From Candidatus Pantoea floridensis (GTDB lineage Bacteria > Pseudomonadota > Gammaproteobacteria > Enterobacterales > Enterobacteriaceae), in NCBI RefSeq assembly GCF_900215435.1, contig NZ_OCMY01000001.1, positions 496,001 through 560,000 of the forward strand: DNA of 64,000 nucleotides. Direction: 5' to 3'. A program made the position numbers and the translations under genes. Shown here piece by piece: positions 1 through 8,302 of the stretch (positions within the stretch are counted from its first letter, which is position 1; each line of letters opens with the position of its first letter). The notes under the pieces were generated by a model. The model saw only the letters and a program-made list of their open reading frames with translations, was not told the DNA's origin and made no database searches.

Positions 1-481
1 AGCCGCCGAGCGTCGGACCAATCACCGGCGCAACGATGATGGCAATCGACGACAGGCCAAACGCTTTGCCGCGATCTTCCGCTTTGAAATAGTCGAGCAG
101 CACCGATTGCTGTACCGGCTGCAACCCACCACCAAAAAAGCCCTGCAGGACGCGGAACAAAATGATTTGCCACAGTTCGGTAGCGATACCGCACAGGAAT
201 GAGCAGATGGTGAACATCACAATGCAGATCAGGAAGAACTGCTTACGGCCAAACAGTCGACTAAAAAACGCCGAGATCGGCAATACGATGCCGTTGGCCA
301 CCAAATAAGAGGTTAAAACCCAGGTGGATTCGTCGTAACTGGAGGAGAGCGAGCCCGCAATGTGCGGCAGCGCCACGTTGACGATAGTGGTGTCGAGGAT
401 CTCCATAAACACCGCCAGCGTCACCGTGATGGCAACCAGCCACGGGTTGCTGGCCGGACGCCAGCTTTCGCTCGCACTCAT
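1..481 (-). CDS. EmrB/QacA-type MFS drug transporter (N-terminal part, cut by window edge)
   Basis: Inner-membrane proton-driven exporter of the DHA2 (14-helix) family, expected to work with the adjacent HlyD protein and an outer-membrane channel. The first 160 residues are visible. They start MSASESWRP and run into a first membrane segment ending LDTTIVNVALPHIAGSL, which is the classic EmrB helix 1 with its conserved D-T-T-I-V-N-V-A. This is followed by WVLTSYLVANGIVLP and FGRKQFFLICI (helix 2-3 loop). The ATG at 481 overlaps the stop of the HlyD gene as ATGA, so the two are translationally coupled. The C-terminal part lies outside the window. Family is clear; substrate is unknown. Confidence 0.9.
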   Translation of the reverse strand, partial: MSASESWRPASNPWLVAITVTLAVFMEILDTTIVNVALPHIAGSLSSSYDESTWVLTSYLVANGIVLPISAFFSRLFGRKQFFLICIVMFTICSFLCGIATELWQIILFRVLQGFFGGGLQPVQQSVLLDYFKAEDRGKAFGLSSIAIIVAPVIGPTLGG

Positions 482-1608
482 TCCACTGTCACCTTCGGCT
501 CAACCGACAGGCCCAGCGGTAGCGGATGATTCGGATCCAAACCTTTATCGATAACGATTTTCACCGGTACGCGCTGCACGATTTTCACGTAGTTGCCGGT
601 GGCGTTCTCAGCGGGGAAAGTGGAGAAGCGCGAACCCGACCCCATCTGTACGCTATCAACGTGCCCTTCCAACTTCATATCTGGCCAAGCATCAACGCTG
701 ATCTCCACTTTATTACCCGGCTTCATTCGTTCCAGCTGCGACTCTTTGAAGTTAGCGTTAATCCAGATTTCCGGTGAAACCAGCGAGAATAGCGCGCTGC
801 CAGCCTGAACCAAGGTGCCAAGCTGCACATTTCGCTTGGTCACAAAGCCGTCGTAAGGCGCACGTACCTGGGTATAAGAGAGATTTAATTCGGCCGTATT
901 GAGCTGCGCTTTAGCCTGCTCAACTTGCTGCTCGCGCGCTTCAACGTTGGTTTCTTGCTGGCGAATTTGCAACTGAACCTGCGAAGCCACTTCAACCTGC
1001 GCTTTGGCGCTCTGTAACTGTGCTTCGGCGGAACGCAACTGAGCGGCGGCGGTATCAATATTGCGCTGCGAGGTTGCCCGAGGATCAACACCGCGCTGGC
1101 GACGATAATCGGCCTGGGCATTTAACAGGTTTGCCTGCGCTTTGGCCTGATCGGCAAGCGCCTGATCGCGCTGTGCCGGATACTGCACGCGTGATAAGGC
1201 TAACTGCGCCTGCGCCTGATGCAGCTGAGCTTCTGCGAGGCCCAACTGCGCTTTAGCCTGATCGCGCTGTGCCGCGGTGTCACGCGTATCAATCTCCACC
1301 AGCAAATCGCCCTGCTTCACCCGCTGGTTATCGCTTACCAGCAGCTTCACCACATAACCCGAGGCTTTAGGGGCGATGGTCACCGCGTTACCTTCTGTAA
1401 AGGCATCATCGGTGCTTTCAATGTTGCGCGTGGTGAGCCAGAACCATAATGCCACCACGATCATAATCACCACCACGATGGCGAGAAAAATCAGGGGCTT
1501 CTTTCCAGGGCGTTTACGTTCTGGTTCGTTGTTATCTTGATTCGATTGTGCAGAGTTTTGCGGATCTTGCTGATCGCGTTCGGACGGCTGATTCTGGTTT
1601 TCACTCAT
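478..1608 (-). CDS. HlyD/EmrA-family membrane fusion protein
   Basis: Periplasmic adaptor of a tripartite efflux pump, joining the EmrB-like transporter to an outer-membrane channel. It has 376 residues: a very polar, Gln/Asn-rich cytoplasmic tail (about 1-36), one membrane anchor (about 37-59), a first lipoyl half-motif (EIDTRDTAAQRDQAKAQL region, about 105), a long Ala/Gln/Glu coiled coil (about 110-240), the second lipoyl half (YTQVRAPYDGFVTKR, about 248-262) and a beta-barrel domain. It ends in an ATGA overlap with the exporter gene. An EmrA-like role is well supported by family; the 36-residue polar tail is longer than I would expect. No local regulator of the MarR/EmrR type is next to it. 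Confidence 0.9.
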   Translation of the reverse strand: MSENQNQPSERDQQDPQNSAQSNQDNNEPERKRPGKKPLIFLAIVVVIMIVVALWFWLTTRNIESTDDAFTEGNAVTIAPKASGYVVKLLVSDNQRVKQGDLLVEIDTRDTAAQRDQAKAQLGLAEAQLHQAQAQLALSRVQYPAQRDQALADQAKAQANLLNAQADYRRQRGVDPRATSQRNIDTAAAQLRSAEAQLQSAKAQVEVASQVQLQIRQQETNVEAREQQVEQAKAQLNTAELNLSYTQVRAPYDGFVTKRNVQLGTLVQAGSALFSLVSPEIWINANFKESQLERMKPGNKVEISVDAWPDMKLEGHVDSVQMGSGSRFSTFPAENATGNYVKIVQRVPVKIVIDKGLDPNHPLPLGLSVEPKVTVE

Positions 1609-1724
1609 AATTTTTCATCGTAGGCGGTTGTCCCGATTCCCGGGCAAAAACGGTCAACATAACCTTAGATGGGAAATTGACAAATGCCAATGCAACTTTA
1701 CACAAGCCGACACTGGCTGGCCGT

Positions 1725-2834
1725 CTAACGCATTAAGTGCAAAAGCAGCCATCCACCCAGCATCGACCAGGCAAGCATTGGCAGGGAGAACAGATGGAAT
1801 CGCCACCACACCCGCGCATCCTGCGCCATGCGCAGGGCAATCAGGTTGGCAAGTGAGCCCGGCAATAAACCAAAGCCGCCGATGTTGACCGCCCACGCCA
1901 GCACATCGGAAGGTGGCACTTTCTGCAAAAGCAGGATGGTGGCCGGCACATTACTGATGACCTGTGACAGACCAATGGCTAACAGATAAAGTCCGCCCTC
2001 GCCTAACTGCCCAATGGCGGCAAAATGGGGTTGCAGCCATGGCAAGTGCATCAGCAGAAAGACATCGATAAACATCGCGACAAATACCAGCAGCAAACTC
2101 CAGTCGATACTGATTAACACGCTGCGCGCCATGATCAGGAAGCAGGCCGCTACGAGCAGCAGCGCCCAACCGGTCATTTTTAGCTCCAAAGCGACAATGA
2201 AGACGATATAAAGCAGCACGCTGATCAGAAACAGCGGCTTGTGCCACGGCTGGCTTTCGCCTTGTTCATGCTTTTGAATGCTGCGGGCCGGGAAACTCCA
2301 CCAGGTGAGCGCCATTAACGTCAACATCAGAAATGCCGCCAGCGGCGCCATCTGCGCAATAAAAGCGGGAACGCTGAGCGCTCCATGACTCCACAGCAGA
2401 ATATTTTGCGGGTTGCCGACCGGGGTTAATAACGAACCTGCATTAACGGCCAGCGCTTCAAAAATAATCAGGCGTGAGATCGGCAGACGTGAAAATTTGC
2501 GCAGGGTTAACGTTAGCGGCACCAAAATAAACAGCGCAACATCATTGGTGAGAAAGGTTGAGAGCAACGCGGCCGCGCAAACCATAAACAGCGCCAGCGC
2601 GCGCTCATGCTGGAAACGCTGGATCAGACGCGCGCCGAGTACATCAAAATAGCCGCTGTTCTCCAGCCCTTTGGTCAGCATCAATAAGCCGGTAAGCGTC
2701 ATGATGGTATGCCAGTCAACCGCGCCAGGCAGCTGCGACCAATGGAAATTCGCCAGCGGCACCATAATCACGCCCAGCAGCAACAGCAAATGCAAGATAC
2801 GATCGCGCATTAAGGAACGAAGCACTATGGGCAT
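1725..2834 (-). CDS. ybiR: YbiR-like anion/ArsB-NhaD superfamily permease
   Basis: Polytopic inner-membrane protein of 369 residues, close to E. coli YbiR (372). Conserved stretches include IDWHTI-like VDWHTIMTLTGLLMLTKG, STFLTNDVALFI, IIFEALAVNAGSLLTP(V)GNPQNIL and GLSQVISNVPATILLL. The NPQN and SNVP hairpin motifs are typical of the ion transporter superfamily. The start at 2834 (MPIVLRSLMRDRIL) was chosen because it follows the mntR stop by 19 nt, as in a two-gene operon; the open frame extends upstream inside mntR. Location next to mntR is conserved in E. coli, but the transported ion is not established. Confidence 0.9.
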   Translation of the reverse strand: MPIVLRSLMRDRILHLLLLLGVIMVPLANFHWSQLPGAVDWHTIMTLTGLLMLTKGLENSGYFDVLGARLIQRFQHERALALFMVCAAALLSTFLTNDVALFILVPLTLTLRKFSRLPISRLIIFEALAVNAGSLLTPVGNPQNILLWSHGALSVPAFIAQMAPLAAFLMLTLMALTWWSFPARSIQKHEQGESQPWHKPLFLISVLLYIVFIVALELKMTGWALLLVAACFLIMARSVLISIDWSLLLVFVAMFIDVFLLMHLPWLQPHFAAIGQLGEGGLYLLAIGLSQVISNVPATILLLQKVPPSDVLAWAVNIGGFGLLPGSLANLIALRMAQDARVWWRFHLFSLPMLAWSMLGGWLLLHLMR

Positions 2835-2853
2835 GATGGCGGAAGCCTTGTGG

Positions 2854-3312
2854 TTAGCGACTCTCGTAAAATTTCTGGAAGACGGCCAGCGTTTCATCAC
2901 TGACGTGATGCTCCAGGCCTTCTGAATCACGGCGCGCGGTTTCCGGGCTAACACCCAGCGCCAGCAGGAAGGTTTCAACAATGTGGTGGCGGACGCGGCT
3001 CGCTTCAGCCAGCTTCTCACCTTCGGCGGTGAGGAACACACCACGATATGGCACTTGCTCCACTAAACCGGTGGTACCGAGGCGCTTAAGCATTTTCGCC
3101 ACCGTCGGCTGAGAAACGCCAAGGCGTGCAGCCATGTCCACCTGACGCGCCTCGCCAAATTCACGAATCAAATCAGAGATTAACTCAACGTAGTCATCAA
3201 TCAGCTCACGACGATGCGCTTCGCGCACCTGCCGAAATCCTTCGACATGCTCCTCAATTTCTTTCAGCGGCCCCTGGGGCATGTTGGTGGCGATTTTTGC
3301 ACGACGACTCAT
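2854..3312 (-). CDS. mntR: Manganese-responsive regulator MntR (DtxR family)
   Basis: Mn(II)-activated DNA-binding repressor (and activator) of manganese homeostasis genes. It has 152 residues, close to E. coli MntR (155). A winged helix-turn-helix lies at about 57-95 ([19 protein letters not shown]), followed by the dimerisation/metal domain with [18 protein letters not shown] and the acidic-His cluster [12 protein letters not shown] that supplies metal ligands. ybiR follows after 19 nt. A divergent small gene (mntS) lies 231 bp away, with an MntR-type palindrome between them. Confidence 0.96.
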   Translation of the reverse strand: MSRRAKIATNMPQGPLKEIEEHVEGFRQVREAHRRELIDDYVELISDLIREFGEARQVDMAARLGVSQPTVAKMLKRLGTTGLVEQVPYRGVFLTAEGEKLAEASRVRHHIVETFLLALGVSPETARRDSEGLEHHVSDETLAVFQKFYESR

Positions 3313-3420
3313 TCAACTTCCTCTTTATTATCTGCCGCACTGTACCTGCGATGCGGTCTGGCTGCGCCCATTGTAAACCAGGCACAAATAAGCACAAATT
3401 TTTCCTAAATAGTGTTGGCT

Positions 3421-3446
3421 AAAGAGTATAGCCAGTGCTATCTTTG
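3421..3446. promoter_or_regulatory. Predicted MntR operator upstream of mntS
   Basis: A dyad ATAGC-N4-GCTAT (3428-3432 and 3437-3441) is flanked by AAAG and CTTT, resembling the known enterobacterial MntR box. It ends immediately before the predicted -35 of mntS, a position suited to repression by Mn-MntR. The site is seen in sequence; binding is inferred from the E. coli mntS precedent. Confidence 0.8.
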
Positions 3447-3474
3447 TTGATAATGTAAGCGAATAGCTTATAAA
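3447..3474 (+). promoter_or_regulatory. Predicted sigma-70 promoter of mntS
   Basis: TTGATA (3447-3452) and TATAAA (3469-3474) are separated by 16 bp. This predicts a transcript start near 3481 and a 5' leader of about 60 nt before the mntS ATG. Confidence 0.7.
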
Positions 3475-3543
3475 GGATGCAAAGACGAACACCGTTTCGC
3501 TGCTCCTGCTTGTTTTATGTCGTAATTCACTCGGGAGGTGAAC

Positions 3544-3738
3544 ATGACTACCATGAAAAACTGCCTCGACTGTGGTAAATGCTTCCAGACAGAACAGAGC
3601 AAACCGGCTTTCGAGCTGAAATCGCTGCTGTGCCTGTTTACTCGCTCGCCGTTTGCACTGCGTTTGATGCTGATTGAAAAGCTCACGGGCAAACAGCTGG
3701 TTGAACGTCCGTGCCCAAACCTGATCTGGCGCGGCTAA
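3544..3738 (+). CDS. mntS: MntS-like small protein with cysteine-rich N-terminal extension
   Basis: Predicted manganese-starvation small protein that raises available intracellular Mn in E. coli. Here it has 64 residues instead of 42. The segment LLCLFTRSPFALRLMLIEKL (about 29-48) aligns with E. coli MntS RCMRVFSHSPFKVRLMLLSML, and the gene sits divergent from mntR as in E. coli. The first 25 residues are extra and carry CLDCGKC (Cys 7, 10, 13), a CxxCxxC pattern like a metal or Fe-S site. The ATG at 3544 is preceded by GGAGG with 5-nt spacing; an in-frame GTG at 3538 overlaps that Shine-Dalgarno and is unlikely. A terminator follows. Family assignment rests on the short motif plus synteny. 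Confidence 0.8.
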   Translation: MTTMKNCLDCGKCFQTEQSKPAFELKSLLCLFTRSPFALRLMLIEKLTGKQLVERPCPNLIWRG

Positions 3739-3764
3739 AGCTCTCCCTACTCACGCTTATTCCT

Positions 3765-3800
3765 ACAAAGCCCGCCTCTGTCGCGGGCTTTGTGCTTTTT
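3765..3800 (+). terminator. Rho-independent terminator of mntS
   Basis: An 11-bp perfect stem, ACAAAGCCCGC with GCGGGCTTTGT, and a 7-nt loop, followed by GCTTTTT. It lies 27 nt after the mntS stop. Confidence 0.85.
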
Positions 3801-3834
3801 AATGTGGTAAATCCTGCTGAACGGTGAATTGCGC

Positions 3835-3866
3835 CCATAAAAAAACGGTCCCGAAGGACCGTTTAT
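3835..3866 (-). terminator. Rho-independent terminator of ompX
   Basis: Read on the minus strand: AAACGGTCC, a TTCG tetraloop, GGACCGTTT and then a T run. The stem is 9 bp and starts 24 nt after the ompX stop. Confidence 0.9.
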
Positions 3867-3890
3867 TGTGCAACTGGTCTAAGCAAAAAC

Positions 3891-4403
3891 TTAGAAGCTG
3901 TAACCTACGCCAGCAATCCAGGTGCCAACGTCGACGCTGCGGATACGGCTCTGCTCGTAACCTACGTCCAGTGCGACGTTTTCGATTGGGTTGAACTGCA
4001 TACCCGCGCCGTAAGAGAAACCGTAGTCGCTTGTATCAGACTTAGAACGTACTGCAGTATCGTTCTGCTGGAATTTACCGTAGCCTACACCCACAACACC
4101 GTAGATGCTTGCCCAGTCATTCAGACGGTAAGCTGGACCACCGGTGATGCCGTAGTATTGACCTTTGTTGTAAACGCCAGCGTCAGTACGATCTTTCTCG
4201 GTGTAAGTGAAAGAACCGATCCAACCCAGTGGGTTAGTACCGTCTTCGTAACGATATTTCAGGTTGAAGCCGTTTGCTTTGTTAGCAACGCCTTGATAAT
4301 CGCTCTGAGCGTAACCACCGGTAACGGTGCTTTGTGCCATGGCAGAACCTGCAGAAACTGCAAGTACACAAGCCAATGCTGAAAGACATGCAATTTTTTT
4401 CAT
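3891..4403 (-). CDS. ompX: Outer membrane protein OmpX
   Basis: Small eight-stranded outer-membrane beta-barrel of the Ail/OmpX/PagC family. It has 170 residues (E. coli 171). A signal peptide ends at about residue 23 (SAGSAMA before QSTVTGGY). Alternating aromatic strands follow, ending in the outer-membrane C-terminal signature VGYSF. The ATG at 4403 gives MKKIACLSA; a GTG six bases upstream falls within the GAGGTG Shine-Dalgarno and is rejected as start. The gene is transcribed alone with its own terminator. Confidence 0.97.
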   Translation of the reverse strand: MKKIACLSALACVLAVSAGSAMAQSTVTGGYAQSDYQGVANKANGFNLKYRYEDGTNPLGWIGSFTYTEKDRTDAGVYNKGQYYGITGGPAYRLNDWASIYGVVGVGYGKFQQNDTAVRSKSDTSDYGFSYGAGMQFNPIENVALDVGYEQSRIRSVDVGTWIAGVGYSF

Positions 4404-4781
4404 AACCACCTCAAATGTGAATATACTTCTCTCCTGACAACGCTATAAATATAACAAAAAACAGCAAGAAACTCTGCCCGCAATTTGTTGTCTAACAGAT
4501 TGTTTGGTGTAACAGAAAGTTAATGAAGTTTCCTATGTCATTCATTTTACTTATAAAAACCTTCATATTCCTGCAACATAAATTTCGATCACAAAAAATG
4601 CGTTTAAGTAAATTCCTAAACTAACCTGACATTTCTTTACGGAAATGGCCCTGAAAATGGCCAAATTCTAACCACTCATCACGTTTTTTTTCCCCGGATC
4701 GTATCTCCTTATTTACTGAAGATTCCTTTACACTGAGCTCTTGTTGCTCCGCTGTTAATAAATAAAGGAATGAATAACAGG
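4404..4781. other. AT-rich divergent intergenic region ompX/rhtA
   Basis: 378 bp with no credible gene. It must hold the ompX promoter and leader on the minus strand and the rhtA promoter on the plus strand. A -10-like TTACACT at about 4729-4735 precedes rhtA. A run of eight T at 4684-4691 is not preceded by a convincing stem. I found no small RNA that I could defend. Confidence 0.5.
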
Positions 4782-5687
4782 ATGTCTGCGCCTTTCACGA
4801 CTAAAAATCTGGCCCCGGTTTTGTTCCCCATCGCTGTTCTTCTCATTGCGATGCTTTCGCTGCAGGGTGGAGCTTCACTGGCGAAATCGCTGTTTGCTAC
4901 CGTTGGTGCTCCAGGCATTACCGCGCTGCGACTCGGCTTAGGCACCCTCATTCTTTGCGTCATCTTTAAACCCTGGCGTTTACGTTTCACACGTGAACAG
5001 CGCAAGCCGCTGCTGATGTATGGCCTTGCGCTGGGCTGCATGAATTATCTCTTCTATTTAGCGATTCGCACCGTGCCGCTTGGCGTGGCGGTCGGATTAG
5101 AGTTCCTGGGTCCGCTGACGCTGGCTCTGATTGGCGCGCGCCGTCCGCTGGACTTTATTTGGGTACTGCTCGCGGTAGTGGGCTTATGGTTCCTGTTGCC
5201 AATCGGTGATGGTGTGAGCCATATCGATCCGCTCGGTGCGCTGCTGGCGGTAGGTGCGGGTGCCTGTTGGGCAGTTTATATTCTTGCCGGCCAGCGTGCT
5301 GGTGCCGAACATGGGCCGGCAACGGTGGCGATGGGCTCGCTCATCGCCTCCGTAATCTTTGTTCCTCTTGGCCTGACATTTGCCGCGCCGGGCATCTGGC
5401 ATTGGGAAATCCTGCCGCTGGCGCTGCTTATCGCCCTGCTCTCCAGCGCTATTCCTTACTCTCTTGAGATGATGGCGCTGACGCGTCTTCCTGCCCGTAT
5501 TTTCGGCACCCTGATGAGCCTGGAGCCGGCAATGGCAGCGCTTTCGGGCATGTTGTTCCTCGGTGAACTGTTAACGCTGCAGCAGTGGATTGCGCTGCTG
5601 GCGATTATTATCGCCTCTGCCGGTTCAACTCTCACCATGAAGCAAAAAAGCGCGCAAATAAACGAAGTAGATATTACTCATCAGTAA
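4782..5687 (+). CDS. rhtA: Threonine/homoserine exporter RhtA (EamA family)
   Basis: Inner-membrane exporter of threonine, homoserine and related amino acids. It has about 301 residues with ten predicted helices in two EamA repeats. It closely matches E. coli RhtA: LSLQGGASLAKSLF, GAPGITALRLGLGTLIL, FKPWRLRF, TVPLGVAVGLEFLGPLTLAL and RIFGTLMSLEPAMAALSG. Two starts are possible: ATG 4770, directly abutting AAAGGA with no spacer, or ATG 4782, 12 nt from it. The second is used here without certainty. Location between ompX and dps is as in E. coli. Confidence 0.94.
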   Translation: MSAPFTTKNLAPVLFPIAVLLIAMLSLQGGASLAKSLFATVGAPGITALRLGLGTLILCVIFKPWRLRFTREQRKPLLMYGLALGCMNYLFYLAIRTVPLGVAVGLEFLGPLTLALIGARRPLDFIWVLLAVVGLWFLLPIGDGVSHIDPLGALLAVGAGACWAVYILAGQRAGAEHGPATVAMGSLIASVIFVPLGLTFAAPGIWHWEILPLALLIALLSSAIPYSLEMMALTRLPARIFGTLMSLEPAMAALSGMLFLGELLTLQQWIALLAIIIASAGSTLTMKQKSAQINEVDITHQ

Positions 5688-5700
5688 TAAATAAGTGATT

Positions 5701-5728
5701 ATTCAGCCTGCTATATAGCAGGTTGAAT
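5701..5728. other. Near-perfect hairpin after rhtA
   Basis: ATTCAGCCTGCTAT is followed at once by ATAGCAGGTTGAAT, giving a 28-nt inverted repeat with one G-U type mismatch. It lies 13 nt after the rhtA stop and probably protects or ends that transcript. No T run follows, so it is not called as an intrinsic terminator. The rest of 5729-5930 is AT-rich with no gene seen. Confidence 0.55.
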
Positions 5729-5930
5729 ATAAAAGCGTTCTCATTATCATTTCATTGGTTACACCGCCGGTGCTTATTATTATTTTGCAACACGATTAAT
5801 AAATAATTAACATATAGATTAACTCGTTGTTTTATAAACCTTAAAAATACTAACGCACAATTCCTGAGCAACAGCAAGGTTTATCTATTCCTGTCATTGA
5901 TTCAATCATTCCTGCAGAACTTAAATGTGC

Positions 5931-5940
5931 TGCTATACTT
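5931..5940 (+). promoter_or_regulatory. dps promoter, extended -10 of sigma-S type
   Basis: TGCTATACTT contains TATACT (5934-5939) with an upstream TG and a C before the hexamer, the form favoured by sigma-S. The same CTATACTT core is present in the E. coli dps promoter. The start of transcription would be near 5946, about 40 nt before the start codon. Confidence 0.7.
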
Positions 5941-5986
5941 ATTTCCGTGCTTGATTAGGACAACCATCAATAAGAGGACATTAATG

Positions 5987-6490
5987 ATGAGTACCGCAAA
6001 ACTGGTTAAAACTAAATCGTCTGATCTGATTTACACCCGTAATGACGTCGCTGACAGCGATAAAAAAGCGACCATCGAGGTGCTCAACCGTCTGGTAGTG
6101 GAATTTATTGACCTGTCGCTGATCACCAAGCAGGCGCACTGGAATATGCGTGGCGCCAACTTTATTGGCGTACATGAGATGCTTGATGGCTTCCGTACGG
6201 CAATTACCGATCACCAGGACACTATCGCTGAACGTGTGGTTCAGCTAGGCGGTGTGGCGCTGGGTACGACTCAGATCGTCAACGATAAGACACCACTGAA
6301 AAGTTATCCGCTAAACATCCATAGCGTACAGGATCACCTGAAAGCGCTGGCCGATCGCTATGCCGTTGTCGCTAATGATACGCGCAAAGCGATTACTGAA
6401 GTGAGCGATGAAGATACTGCGGATATTTTTACTGCGGCATCGCGCGATCTGGATAAATTCCTGTGGTTCATTGAATCCAACATCGAATAA
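5987..6490 (+). CDS. dps: DNA-binding ferritin-like protein Dps
   Basis: Starvation/stress protein that forms a dodecamer, oxidises and stores iron, and compacts DNA. It has 167 residues, the E. coli length. [20 protein letters not shown] is the Lys-rich DNA-binding tail. The ferroxidase ligands lie in [22 protein letters not shown] (His, His, Asp) and DHQDTIAER. The C-terminus [12 protein letters not shown] is identical to E. coli. The ATG at 5987 was chosen over ATG 5984 by alignment with MSTAK; AGAGGA lies just upstream. Confidence 0.97.
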   Translation: MSTAKLVKTKSSDLIYTRNDVADSDKKATIEVLNRLVVEFIDLSLITKQAHWNMRGANFIGVHEMLDGFRTAITDHQDTIAERVVQLGGVALGTTQIVNDKTPLKSYPLNIHSVQDHLKALADRYAVVANDTRKAITEVSDEDTADIFTAASRDLDKFLWFIESNIE

Positions 6491-6507
6491 TTTTCAGCGT
6501 AACAGTG

Positions 6508-6532
6508 AAGGCGGGTTATCCCGCCTTTTTTT
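6508..6532 (+). terminator. Rho-independent terminator of dps
   Basis: AAGGCGGG, loop TTAT, CCCGCCTT and a further T run give an 8-bp stem 17 nt after the dps stop. Confidence 0.9.
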
Positions 6533-6642
6533 ATGCCTGTAACATTCTGGTGCTTTTTTTGACGTTGTTAACAATTCCTTAATCCCTTCTTTCGCTTGCC
6601 ACGCCCTTGGTGCACACTGTTCCTGCACCACAACGGCACTAC

Positions 6643-6671
6643 GCACCATTATGGTGCCCACCACTGGTGCA
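6643..6671. promoter_or_regulatory. Tandem NtrC (NRI) binding sites upstream of glnH
   Basis: Two overlapping matches to the NtrC dyad TGCACCA-N3-TGGTGCA. The first, GCACCA-TTA-TGGTGC (6643-6657), is perfect over 6+6 bp. The second (6655-6671) has TGCCCAC and TGGTGCA half-sites. Their centres lie about 118 and 105 bp upstream of the expected start from the sigma-54-like promoter, close to the arrangement known for E. coli glnHp2. Further half-sites (TGGTGCA 6609-6614 region, TGCACCA 6624-6630) lie upstream. Confidence 0.8.
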
Positions 6672-6740
6672 AAATTTTTCTTCTGCGCAAAATCGTGTCA
6701 GCAAGTGCTTAAAACGACTGATTTCGTGAAAAATGAAAAG

Positions 6741-6757
6741 TTGGCATAATTTTTTCA
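6741..6757 (+). promoter_or_regulatory. Sigma-54-like promoter of glnHPQ
   Basis: TTGGCAT with GG at 6743-6744, then 10 nt, then TC at 6755-6756 where GC is usual. The -24 element is good and the -12 element is degenerate. Together with the NtrC sites this supports nitrogen-limitation control. Confidence 0.65.
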
Positions 6758-6812
6758 TATGATAAGCCGTACATCGGGCCACCAGGCCTGAAGGGTAATA
6801 AGGAAAATAATG

Positions 6813-7559
6813 ATGAAGTCATTGATTAAAGTCTCCGTGGCCGCGCTGGCGCTGGCCTTCTCGCTTTCCTCCACCGCAGCAGATAAAAAACTGATTGTCG
6901 CCACTGACACCGCATTCGTTCCCTTCGAGTTTAAACAAGGCGATAAGTACGTCGGTTTTGATATCGATTTGTGGGACGCGGTCGCCAAAGAACTGAAGCT
7001 GGATTACACCTTCAAACCGATGGATTTCAGCGGCATTATCCCCGCTCTGCAAACTAAAAACGTGGATCTGGCATTAGCAGGTATCACCATCACCGAAGAG
7101 CGTAAGAAAGCCATTGAGTTCTCAGACGGCTATTACAAAAGCGGCCTGCTGGTGATGGTGCGCGAGAATGAAAAAGACGTTAAAAGTATCGACGATCTGA
7201 ACGGCAAAGTGGTGGCAGTGAAGAGCGGCACCGGTTCGGTAGATTACGCCAAAGCGCACATCAAATCGAAAGACCTGCGTCAATTCCCGAACATCGATAA
7301 CGCTTACATGGAACTGGGCACCAACCGCGCTGACGCCGTCCTGCACGACACGCCAAACATTCTTTACTTCATCAATACCGCCGGTAAAGGCCGCTTCAAA
7401 GCGGTAGGCGAGTCAATTGAAGCGCAGCAATATGGCATTGCTTTCCCGAAAGGCAGCGACGATCTGCGTGAAAAAGTGAACGGCGCACTGAAAACGCTGC
7501 GTGATAACGGCACTTACAACACTATCTATAAAAAATGGTTCGGTACTGAACCAAAATAA
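6813..7559 (+). CDS. glnH: Glutamine ABC transporter periplasmic binding protein GlnH
   Basis: High-affinity glutamine receptor of the GlnHPQ importer. It has 248 residues, as in E. coli. The signal peptide [23 protein letters not shown] is followed by mature [17 protein letters not shown]. The SBP3 signature [14 protein letters not shown], the motif [23 protein letters not shown] and the C-terminus [10 protein letters not shown] match GlnH closely. ATG 6813 (MKS) was chosen over ATG 6810 by homology. First gene of glnHPQ. Confidence 0.97.
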   Translation: MKSLIKVSVAALALAFSLSSTAADKKLIVATDTAFVPFEFKQGDKYVGFDIDLWDAVAKELKLDYTFKPMDFSGIIPALQTKNVDLALAGITITEERKKAIEFSDGYYKSGLLVMVRENEKDVKSIDDLNGKVVAVKSGTGSVDYAKAHIKSKDLRQFPNIDNAYMELGTNRADAVLHDTPNILYFINTAGKGRFKAVGESIEAQQYGIAFPKGSDDLREKVNGALKTLRDNGTYNTIYKKWFGTEPK

Positions 7560-7581
7560 TGCCGGCTTAAGTCGATATTCC

Positions 7582-7609
7582 AGCAGGGAGCTTTGCCTCC
7601 CTGCTTTTT
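7582..7609 (+). terminator. Intra-operon terminator-like hairpin between glnH and glnP
   Basis: AGCAGGGAG, loop CTTTGC, CTCCCTGCT, then TTTT: a 9-bp perfect stem followed by a short U run, in the 83-bp glnH-glnP gap. It probably ends most transcripts, so that more binding protein than membrane complex is made, while partial read-through feeds glnPQ. Confidence 0.75.
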
Positions 7610-7642
7610 ACATTTCCACGCAACAGATTTTGGAGTCACACC

Positions 7643-8302
7643 ATGGAGTTTGACTGGAGCGTCATTTGGCCCGCACTGCCGATTTTAATCGAAGGCGCCA
7701 AAATGACCCTGCTGATCTCGGTCCTCGGCCTGGTCGGCGGTTTAATTATCGGCCTGGTCGCCGGTTTTGCCCGCGCTTACGGCGGCTGGATCACGAATAA
7801 CATCGCCCTGGTATTCATCGAACTGATCCGCGGTACACCTATCGTGGTACAGGTGATGTTTATCTACTTCGCCCTGCCGATGGCCTTCCCCGACCTGCGT
7901 ATCGATCCGTTCAGCGCGGCGGTGGTCACCATCATGATCAACTCCGGTGCTTATATCGCAGAAATCACACGCGGTGCGGTGCTATCCATTAACAAAGGCT
8001 TCCGTGAAGCGGGTCTGGCGCTGGGCTTATCGAGCCGCGAGACGCTGCGTTATGTGATTATGCCACTGGCTCTGCGCCGTATGCTGCCACCGCTGGGTAA
8101 CCAGTGGATTGTGAGTATTAAAGATACTTCCCTGTTTATCGTGATTGGCGTGGCTGAACTGACGCGTCAGGGCCAGGAAATCATCGCCGGTAACTTCCGC
8201 GCGTTAGAAATCTGGAGCGCCGTTGCCATCATCTATTTGGTTATTACGCTGGTGTTGAGCTTTGTGCTGCGCCGTATTGAGAAAAGGGTGAAAATCCTGT
8301 GA
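7643..8302 (+). CDS. glnP: Glutamine ABC transporter permease GlnP
   Basis: Inner-membrane subunit of the glutamine importer. It has 219 residues (E. coli 219) with five predicted helices. The family EAA loop is [25 protein letters not shown] (about 126-150), and [14 protein letters not shown] is the usual N-terminal signature. Its TGA overlaps the GTG start of glnQ by four bases. Confidence 0.96.
   Translation: MEFDWSVIWPALPILIEGAKMTLLISVLGLVGGLIIGLVAGFARAYGGWITNNIALVFIELIRGTPIVVQVMFIYFALPMAFPDLRIDPFSAAVVTIMINSGAYIAEITRGAVLSINKGFREAGLALGLSSRETLRYVIMPLALRRMLPPLGNQWIVSIKDTSLFIVIGVAELTRQGQEIIAGNFRALEIWSAVAIIYLVITLVLSFVLRRIEKRVKIL

Noticed and set aside
4684..4691. T8 run upstream of rhtA as the end of a small RNA
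   Set aside because: No stable stem directly precedes it and no promoter could be placed; it could be chance in an AT-rich gap.
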